Source: an uncultured bacterium
Lineage (GTDB): Bacteria; Pseudomonadota; Gammaproteobacteria; Burkholderiales; Burkholderiaceae_F
Length of the DNA stretch: 9,640 bases
Direction: 5' to 3'
Assembly (NCBI GenBank): GCA_905215795.1
Contig: CAJMRV010000055.1
Location: 1 to 9,640 of the forward strand
Of this stretch, positions 1 through 4,063 are shown piece after piece (positions within the stretch are counted from its first letter, which is position 1; each line of letters begins with the position of its first letter). The notes under the pieces were generated by a model that worked only from the letters and a program-made list of their open reading frames with translations, was not told the origin of the DNA and did no database searches. Made by a program: the position numbers and the translations under genes.

Positions 1-73
1 GCGCGATGCCGAGCATGTACGGGACGAGTTTCCCCGCCGCGCGGTAGAACTCCTTGGGTTGTGCTAGACGCAT
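1..73 (-). CDS. ccmC: CcmC heme-handling membrane protein, N-terminal fragment (runs off the left edge)
   Basis: Only the first 24 codons are inside the window, read leftwards from the ATG at 73-71. The peptide MRLAQPKEFYRAAGKLVPYM followed by LGIA resembles the start of known CcmC proteins: a short cytoplasmic tail with a proline-containing LA(I/Q)P segment, an aromatic/basic stretch, then the start of membrane helix 1. CcmC is the membrane protein that, with CcmA and CcmB, loads heme onto the chaperone CcmE in the periplasm during System I cytochrome c maturation. The start is supported by an AAGGAG Shine-Dalgarno at 88-83, nine bases upstream. The ccmA-ccmB-ccmC order on one strand is the standard ccm order and strengthens the call. 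The identity rests on a short fragment plus synteny. Confidence 0.75.
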   Translation of the reverse strand, partial: MRLAQPKEFYRAAGKLVPYMLGIA

Positions 74-225
74 GATGAGAATCTCCTTCTCTTCCTTGTC
101 ATCATTTCTTGTTGTCGGGGTCGGTCCGCCGGGCTTGGGCCGCCGGACCGGGTCTTTTCAATCGTTATGGCGTTACTTTATAAACCAGCAACCTTTAACC
201 TGCCTTATTGGGCGGGCCGGGGGGC
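74..225. other. ccmB-ccmC spacer with GC-rich inverted repeat
   Basis: This 152-bp gap separates two genes that usually abut or overlap. It holds a dyad at 122-150 (arms CGGTCCG and CGGACCG, one mismatch, then three more pairs, about a 7-base loop) next to an AT-rich stretch at about 153-205. On the plus strand the dyad is followed by a short T-rich stretch, but no plus-strand gene would end here. On the minus strand, the coding direction, no T-run follows, so it does not look like an intrinsic terminator inside the operon. It could be an mRNA processing or stability element. I could not assign a convincing promoter for ccmC. Confidence 0.5.
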
Positions 226-894
226 TTACTGCTCGGCGATCCTCAGGGCGGCGGCGACCGCCATCGGGGCGAGCGCGACGCTCGCGAGCGTCAGGCCTCC
301 GACCACCATGAAGTAGGCCGCGGGCGAAAGCGCCACGGCGACCGCCTGGGAGGCGCCCGAGCCGAAGATCAGCACGGGGATGTAGAGCGGGAGCACGAGC
401 AGGCTCGTGAGCACGCCGCTCGAACGCAGGCCCAGCGTGAGCGCGGCGCCCACCGCACCGATCATGCTGAGCACGGGCGTGCCCAGCAGGAGCGCGGCCA
501 CCATCACGAGGGTGTCGTAGGCGGGCAGGTCGAAGAAGACGCCGAAGACCGTCGCGAAGACCGTCATCGGGACGCCGGTGAGGAGCCAGTGCGCGAACAC
601 CTTGGCGAGGACCACCACGCCGAGGGGTTCGGAACTGATGAGCATCTGTTCGAGGGTGCCGTCGGCCCAGTCCGAGGCGAAGAGCCTGGGAAGGGAGAGG
701 AGCGCCGCCAGGAGCGCCGCGACCCAGACGACGCCGGGGGCGATCGCCCTCAGGATGTTGGTTTCAGCGCCCACGCCGAGCGGCACGAGCGTGACGACGA
801 CGGCGAAGAAGAAGATGATCTGTGCGAGGTCGGAGCGGCGGCGGAGACTGAGTTTGATGTCGCGCCGGAAGACCGTGACGAAGAGTGACCACAT
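226..894 (-). CDS. ccmB: CcmB heme exporter membrane subunit (cytochrome c maturation)
   Basis: CcmB is the integral membrane partner of the CcmA ATPase. Together with CcmC they release heme-loaded CcmE for cytochrome c assembly in the periplasm. The 222-residue product matches the usual CcmB length (about 220). It shows about six hydrophobic segments (roughly residues 24-44, 50-70, 98-120, 127-150, 158-178 and 192-215). Family-typical stretches include the RIAPG(V/I)(V/I)WVAALL-like segment near 49-62, the DGTLEQ block at 78-83, LAKVFAHW at 96-103, LLLGTP at 135-140 and the terminal AAALRI. The start at 894 is chosen because the protein then begins like other CcmBs and because a GGGAGGT Shine-Dalgarno lies at 907-901. 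An upstream in-frame ATG at 1005 would lie deep inside ccmA and adds 37 arginine-rich residues with no family support. Only 13 bases separate it from ccmA, so the two are probably translationally coupled. Confidence 0.93.
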   Translation of the reverse strand: MWSLFVTVFRRDIKLSLRRRSDLAQIIFFFAVVVTLVPLGVGAETNILRAIAPGVVWVAALLAALLSLPRLFASDWADGTLEQMLISSEPLGVVVLAKVFAHWLLTGVPMTVFATVFGVFFDLPAYDTLVMVAALLLGTPVLSMIGAVGAALTLGLRSSGVLTSLLVLPLYIPVLIFGSGASQAVAVALSPAAYFMVVGGLTLASVALAPMAVAAALRIAEQ

Positions 895-907
895 GTCGGA
901 ACCTCCC

Positions 908-1615
908 TTACTCTGCCTTCGCGGCCTCTTCGGCCGTGAGGTCGTCGAGGGCGCGTTCCTGGGCCGTCCTGCGGCGCGGCGCGAAGTCCTCGGGTCGGAT
1001 TTCAAGACGGTTGACGTCGCCGACGTCGACCTCCTGGTGGGTGACGTAGATGACGACGCCGCCGGAGCGGACGTGCTCCGCGATGATTTCGGCGAGACGC
1101 GCCACGGCCTTGACGTCGAGCGCGGTGAACGGCTCGTCGAGCATCCAGATCACGCTCGAGCCGGAGAGCCAGAGGCGGGCGAGCGCCACGCGGCGGCGCT
1201 GACCCTGGGAGAGCTGTCCCACGGGGACGTCGATGAAGTCGCCCAGGCCCACTTCGACGAGCGCGCGGATCATGTCCTCCTCGCGCGCCTCGAGCGAGGC
1301 GATGCGGCAGTTGATCCTGAGGTTCTCGAGGGCCGTGAGGTCGTCCTTGACGCCGTTTCGGTGTCCGATGTAGCAGAGTTCGCGCCAGAAGTCGTGGGCG
1401 GCCTCGCGCAGGGGCGTCCCGCGCCAGAGGATCTCGCCCTCGAGCGGACGCATGAGACCGGTGAGCAGACGCAGGAGCGTCGTCTTGCCCGCGCCGTTCG
1501 ATCCGGCGATGCGCACGAGCGTGCCCGGCTCGATGCCGAAGCTCATGGACTTGAACAGGGTTCTCTCCGAACGCTCACAGGTGATGTTTCGGACTTCAAG
1601 GATCGGTTGTGCCAT
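908..1615 (-). CDS. ccmA: CcmA ABC-transporter ATP-binding subunit (cytochrome c maturation)
   Basis: This is the cytoplasmic ATPase of the CcmABC complex, which drives release of heme-charged CcmE. The 235-residue protein carries all core ABC motifs: Walker A GSNGAGKT at residues 38-45, the signature LSQGQ at 135-139, Walker B ending in MLDEP at 158-162 and the switch histidine in VTH at 191-193. The blocks GHxxGVKxxLTALENLR (84-100) and RRVALARLWL (141-150) are characteristic of CcmA rather than of ABC ATPases in general. At the Q-loop position E. coli CcmA has GHQ, while this protein has GHR (Arg86). The acidic, alanine-rich C-terminus (about 217-235) extends past the nucleotide-binding core. 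The ATG at 1615 gives a typical CcmA N-terminus; its only Shine-Dalgarno is a GGAG about 11 bases upstream, so initiation may be modest. It is the first gene of the visible leftward ccm operon. Confidence 0.95.
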   Translation of the reverse strand: MAQPILEVRNITCERSERTLFKSMSFGIEPGTLVRIAGSNGAGKTTLLRLLTGLMRPLEGEILWRGTPLREAAHDFWRELCYIGHRNGVKDDLTALENLRINCRIASLEAREEDMIRALVEVGLGDFIDVPVGQLSQGQRRRVALARLWLSGSSVIWMLDEPFTALDVKAVARLAEIIAEHVRSGGVVIYVTHQEVDVGDVNRLEIRPEDFAPRRRTAQERALDDLTAEEAAKAE

Positions 1616-1894
1616 CTTTGGGCGGTCTCCACAGGGGAAGATTGGGGTTTTTATGCCCCGAAGTCTATGGAAGCTCCATTAAGAGAGGCTTAGGCTTAGG
1701 GTTAGCCACCGTCCCCAACCCTTGCAAACACGGGCGGGAGGCGCCTCCCCGACAACGCGGCACGCGCACGCGGGGGCTCCCCCGGACGCCCCTGCACCGG
1801 CGCGGGAAAGTCAAGTACAATTCCAGAAACAGCCGCGCGCGCAGGCGGGGAACGCCGCGCACGCCCAACCCATACAAAGAAACAGAGCACAACC
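1616..1894. promoter_or_regulatory. Divergent intergenic region between ccmA and the lipoprotein gene
   Basis: This 279-bp region should contain the leftward ccm promoter and the rightward lipoprotein promoter. The best rightward candidate is a -10 TACAAT at 1816-1821, but the sequence 17 bases upstream (TGCACC, 1793-1798) is a poor -35. No convincing leftward promoter was found. Other structure seen: three tandem six-base units (AGGCTT, AGGCTT, AGGGTT) at 1686-1703, a perfect 14-bp palindrome GGGAGGCGCCTCCC at 1736-1749, and a second dyad CGGGGG-CT-CCCCCG at 1771-1784. No coding region is supported here. Confidence 0.4.
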
Positions 1895-2281
1895 ATGACC
1901 CACCGCACCACCTTGGCGGCCGCCGCCGTCGCCCTTTCGACCGCGATCCTCGCGGGCTGCCAGAGCACCTCGATCCCCTCGAACGTCGTCCGCACGAACG
2001 TCGTGGGCGAAGTCTGGCAGCTCGAGCACGCCACCACGGCGAAGCTCCCCAACTACGCCCTCGCCGAGAAGATGATGAACGTCGCCCAGTCCGACTGCAA
2101 GAGCCGCGGCCTCGTGGCGCTTCCCGTGAGGAGCGTCGAGAAGGACGTCGTCATCGACGGCAAGCCCGGCAAGTCGATCAAGTTCGAGTACCGCTGCAGC
2201 CACGACACGGGCTACCAGGCCCCGTACCGTCCGCTCGAGCTGTGGTTCAGCTCCGAGGACGAGGACGTCAAGAAGAAATAA
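1895..2281 (+). CDS. Small outer-membrane lipoprotein of unknown function
   Basis: I do not recognise the family. The 128-residue product begins with a positive n-region, a hydrophobic stretch (about residues 7-20) and a lipobox LAGC with the lipidated cysteine at 22, so it should be processed by signal peptidase II. Residue +2 is Gln, not Asp, which by the Lol sorting rule favours the outer membrane. The mature part of about 107 residues has two further cysteines (68 and 101) that could form a disulfide, a mixed-charge body and a lysine/acid-rich tail ending in KKK. The start codon is fixed by the signal peptide, although no clear Shine-Dalgarno precedes it. It is monocistronic: divergent from ccmA and followed by a bidirectional terminator. 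Codon use (C/G at third positions) matches its neighbours, which supports real coding. Confidence 0.8.
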   Translation: MTHRTTLAAAAVALSTAILAGCQSTSIPSNVVRTNVVGEVWQLEHATTAKLPNYALAEKMMNVAQSDCKSRGLVALPVRSVEKDVVIDGKPGKSIKFEYRCSHDTGYQAPYRPLELWFSSEDEDVKKK

Positions 2282-2340
2282 TCAGGAGATCAGGAAACGC
2301 AGGGGGATCCACCCCGCCCTTCTGAAACGCTGAAAAACCG

Positions 2341-2385
2341 AAAGCCCGCACACTCCCTTGAATAAAAAGGAGCTGCGGGCTTTTT
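2341..2385. terminator. Bidirectional intrinsic terminator between convergent lipoprotein and exporter genes
   Basis: A perfect 10-bp stem pairs AAAGCCCGCA (2341-2350) with TGCGGGCTTT (2374-2383). The 23-base loop holds a second small stem (CTCC 2353-2356 with GGAG 2369-2372). On the plus strand the stem runs into TTTTT (2381-2385). On the minus strand it runs into TTT-CGG-TTTTT from the A-rich sequence at 2332-2343. It lies between the lipoprotein stop (2281) and the exporter stop (2400), so it serves both. Confidence 0.88.
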
Positions 2386-2399
2386 CATATCGGGCCGCC

Positions 2400-3320
2400 T
2401 CAATCCTCCTCGGACGGGGCGCGGCCCTTGATGTCGATCGCGGTCCCCCGCATGCCGCGGAAGGTCGAGCCGCGGATCCTCGCGGGATGCTTCGGGAGCG
2501 TGGCGAGCCAGCACACGAAGGAGCCGATCACGACGAGGGCGACGCCCTTGGCGAAACCCCACGAAAGGGAGGCGCCCACCCAGAGGCTCGTGAAGAGCGC
2601 GCTCATCACCGGGATCATGTAGCTCACGATCGCGAGGATGGTCATGTTGCCCTTCATCATCCCGTAGTTCCAGCAGGCGTAGCCCGCCGAAGTGGAGAGC
2701 GCGGTGAGGAGCAGGCTCACCCAGCCGTGCCAGCCCGTCCACGAGACGACGCCCCCGGTGCCGTCCCAGGAGGCCATGGCGATGAAGACGAGCGCGTTGA
2801 TCAGGAAGATGCACACGACGGGGTTCTTGCCGCCCGCCCAGGCCCGGGTGAACGAGTTGTAGGCGGCCCAGCTCAGGGCCGCGCAGAGACCCAGGAGGAA
2901 GCAGAGCGGATTGTCCTCGACGCTCGCGGCGAAGACCTTCAGGTCGAACCCGCGGTCGCCCCCGAGCACCATGACGATGCCCATGATCGAGAGGAAGAAG
3001 CCGAGCGCCACCCACCAGCGGGCCTTCTGCCCGTTGAAGAAGATGGCGAGCACGATCGTGATCGAGGGCCAGAGGTAGTTGACCATGCCCACCTGGACGG
3101 CCTGGAAGCCGTCGTGGCTGATGGCGAGCGACTCGACGAAGCAGAAGGCGCTCATCGTCGCGCACGGAATCCCGAAGGCGATGTACTTCCAGGAGTAGTC
3201 CTGGAAGCGCGGACGGCCGTAGACGGCCATCAGCCCGATGAAGGCGATGGTGTAGAGGATGGCGTAGCCCACGGAGCGGCCGAACTGTTCGGAGACGGCC
3301 TTGGCCATGCCGACGTTCAT
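2400..3320 (-). CDS. YddG-like aromatic amino acid/drug-metabolite exporter (DMT/EamA), apparently missing its first membrane helix
   Basis: The 306-residue membrane protein closely follows E. coli YddG, an inner-membrane exporter of aromatic amino acids and their analogues. The strongest match is the QVGMVNYLWPS block at residues 76-86, continuing into FFNGQK at 94-99. Others are the GGD at 120-122, WAAY at 151-154, the (A)CWNYGMMKGN stretch at 215-225 and SFVCWLAT at 267-274. About nine hydrophobic helices are visible, against ten in YddG. The start is the problem: MNVGMAKAVSEQFG lines up with the second half of YddG helix 1 (TMVGLIRGVSEGLG). The preceding hydrophobic half is absent, and an in-frame TGA lies at 3341-3339, only seven codons upstream. 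No other frame there encodes a hydrophobic segment. No good Shine-Dalgarno precedes 3320. It may be a 5'-truncated pseudogene or a nine-helix variant. It sits 55 bases downstream of merR on the same strand. A roughly 30-residue polar tail extends past the YddG C-terminus. Confidence 0.8.
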   Translation of the reverse strand: MNVGMAKAVSEQFGRSVGYAILYTIAFIGLMAVYGRPRFQDYSWKYIAFGIPCATMSAFCFVESLAISHDGFQAVQVGMVNYLWPSITIVLAIFFNGQKARWWVALGFFLSIMGIVMVLGGDRGFDLKVFAASVEDNPLCFLLGLCAALSWAAYNSFTRAWAGGKNPVVCIFLINALVFIAMASWDGTGGVVSWTGWHGWVSLLLTALSTSAGYACWNYGMMKGNMTILAIVSYMIPVMSALFTSLWVGASLSWGFAKGVALVVIGSFVCWLATLPKHPARIRGSTFRGMRGTAIDIKGRAPSEED

Positions 3321-3330
3321 CGACGCGTCC

Positions 3331-3387
3331 CCGGCCCGTCACGACGGACGGACCCCAAGGGTGTGCCGGTGCCGGTCAGCGGGCCGG
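3331..3387. repeat. 8-bp perfect inverted repeat spanning the merR-exporter junction
   Basis: CCGGCCCG at 3331-3338 is the exact reverse complement of CGGGCCGG at 3380-3387, with 41 bases between. The repeat brackets the merR stop codon and the place where the exporter's conserved N-terminus is lost. Short GACG and GCCGGT repeats lie inside. There is no T-run on the minus strand, so it is not a convincing terminator. In such GC-rich DNA an 8-bp match can arise by chance. Confidence 0.45.
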
Positions 3388-3786
3388 ATGCCCGTCGACC
3401 AGCTCCTTCAAGAGCGAGCAGTCCTCGGGACTCTCGTGGCGTCCTTCGCAGCAAGCGTTCAACGCCTCGAGGCTCCTTTCGAGCTCGCGGAGCTCCCGGA
3501 TCTGACTGCGCACCCGCATGAGGTGCATGTCGATCATGAGGTGCGCATCGCGCGCACGCTCCTTCTTCATCTGCTCGATCCCCTCGAGCAGGTCCCTGAT
3601 CTCGTCGAGGCCGAGCGAGAGCGAACGGCACCGGCGGATGAAATTGAGGCGTTCGACATGACGCTCTCCATACTCGCGGTAATTGTTCTCGGCGCGCGTG
3701 CCCGGAGGGAGCAGCCCCTCCTTCTCGTAGTAGCGGACGGCGTCGGTCGTGTGGCCCGTCAGTCGGGCGACTTCTCCGATGCGCAT
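3376..3786 (-). CDS. MerR-family heavy-metal-responsive regulator (ZntR/CadR/PbrR type)
   Basis: This is a 136-residue transcription factor predicted to sense Zn(II), Cd(II) or Pb(II) and activate the divergent ATPase gene. The MerR winged-helix DNA-binding domain is clear: MRIGEVARLTG at the N-terminus, RYYEKEGLLPP at 18-28, NYREYG at 35-40 and ERLNFIRRCRSL at 45-56. A long dimerisation helix (about 70-108) follows, then a metal loop with Cys112, Cys113, His117 and Cys123. This resembles the CC-x3-H...C loop of ZntR. The dimer-helix cysteine that completes the site in ZntR, CadR and PbrR is replaced by Ala78. The start at 3786 is set by homology and by a GGAGGT Shine-Dalgarno at 3797-3792. 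The in-frame upstream ATG at 4002 would overlap the shared operator and is rejected. The protein has no tail beyond the metal loop. The YddG-like gene follows 55 bases downstream. Confidence 0.93.
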   Translation of the reverse strand: MRIGEVARLTGHTTDAVRYYEKEGLLPPGTRAENNYREYGERHVERLNFIRRCRSLSLGLDEIRDLLEGIEQMKKERARDAHLMIDMHLMRVRSQIRELRELERSLEALNACCEGRHESPEDCSLLKELVDGHPAR

Positions 3787-3800
3787 GGACGACCTCCATG
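3784..3800 (-). promoter_or_regulatory. Hairpin covering the merR start codon and Shine-Dalgarno
   Basis: CATGGA (3784-3789) and TCCATG (3795-3800) form a perfect 6-bp stem with a 5-base loop. In the merR mRNA the AUG lies in the 3' arm, and the GGAGGU ribosome site is split between the 5' arm and the loop. The fold would lower merR translation; that effect is inferred. Confidence 0.45.
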
Positions 3801-3807
3801 TAGGAAA

Positions 3808-3841
3808 GGACCCCGCGCAGGGATGCGCCGCAAAGGGGTCC
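3808..3841 (-). promoter_or_regulatory. Large hairpin in the merR leader
   Basis: An outer 7-bp stem (GGACCCC 3808-3814 with GGGGTCC 3835-3841) encloses a 5-bp inner stem (GCGCA 3815-3819 with TGCGC 3824-3828, GGGA tetraloop) and a six-base bulge. Read in the merR direction it is followed by TTTCC, giving it a weak terminator or attenuator look. It lies between the operator and the merR start, so transcription from the shared region into merR must pass through it. Confidence 0.5.
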
Positions 3842-3884
3842 GGATGACCAGTGTCGGGGGTTGAACGAAAAGTGCATGCCTCCC

Positions 3885-3922
3885 TTGACCTTAGTGTAAC
3901 TCCAAGGTGTTTAATTAAGGTG
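3885..3922 (+). promoter_or_regulatory. MerR-type promoter/operator of the metal-export ATPase
   Basis: The -35 is TTGACC (3885-3890) and the -10 is TTTAAT (3910-3915), separated by 19 bp. This is the over-long spacing that MerR-family activators correct by bending the DNA. The spacer contains a dyad: ACCTTAG (3888-3894) and CCAAGGT (3902-3908), six of seven positions symmetric. The layout closely resembles known mer, cad, pbr and znt operators. A further AAGGTG at 3917-3922 repeats the right half-site. Transcription should start near 3920 and run into the ATPase gene. Confidence 0.85.
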
Positions 3923-3932
3923 ATGAATAGGA

Positions 3933-3964
3933 GCGGAGCATCACAAAAAAGCAGTATGCTCCGC
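3933..3964 (+). promoter_or_regulatory. 9-bp hairpin in the ATPase mRNA leader
   Basis: GCGGAGCAT (3933-3941) pairs perfectly with ATGCTCCGC (3956-3964) across a 14-base loop rich in A. It lies just downstream of the predicted transcription start and about 100 bases before the start codon. No U-run follows, so it is not a standard attenuator. It could stabilise the 5' end or affect leader folding. No known riboswitch class was recognised. Confidence 0.55.
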
Positions 3965-4063
3965 CGATGAACCTGCGCCGGAGGGCCTGGCGGGTGTTGC
4001 ATGAAAGCAACCCAACCGTTTCCAAAGACCCTTCAACGCATCAACGTGACAGGACGATCGAAC

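Noticed and set aside
208..1693. Plus-strand open frames opposite ccmA and ccmB
   Set aside because: They are antisense to ccm genes that are supported by motifs, order and ribosome sites.
1686..1707. Telomere-like TTAGG repeat
   Set aside because: Only three imperfect units inside a bacterial intergenic region, so the likeness is superficial.
3331..3387. Insertion-sequence or attachment-site scar at the merR-exporter junction
   Set aside because: There is only one 8-bp inverted repeat, with no transposase, target duplication or integrase nearby, and the missing exporter N-terminus is not found on the far side of the ATPase near 6470-6563.
2290..3521. Long open frames overlapping the exporter gene, in another minus-strand frame and on the plus strand
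   Set aside because: Both encode Arg/Pro/Glu-rich low-information proteins. The frame at 2400-3320 encodes a recognisable membrane transporter.
3787..4002. N-terminal 72-residue extension of the MerR regulator from an ATG at 4002
   Set aside because: It would cross the operator and -35/-10 region and has no family match. The ATG at 3786 gives a standard MerR start with a good Shine-Dalgarno.
3967..4063. Possible leader peptide starting at the ATG at 3967 in the ATPase leader
   Set aside because: No Shine-Dalgarno precedes it, the start lies next to the 3933-3964 stem, and the frame runs out of phase into the ATPase gene as a low-information peptide.
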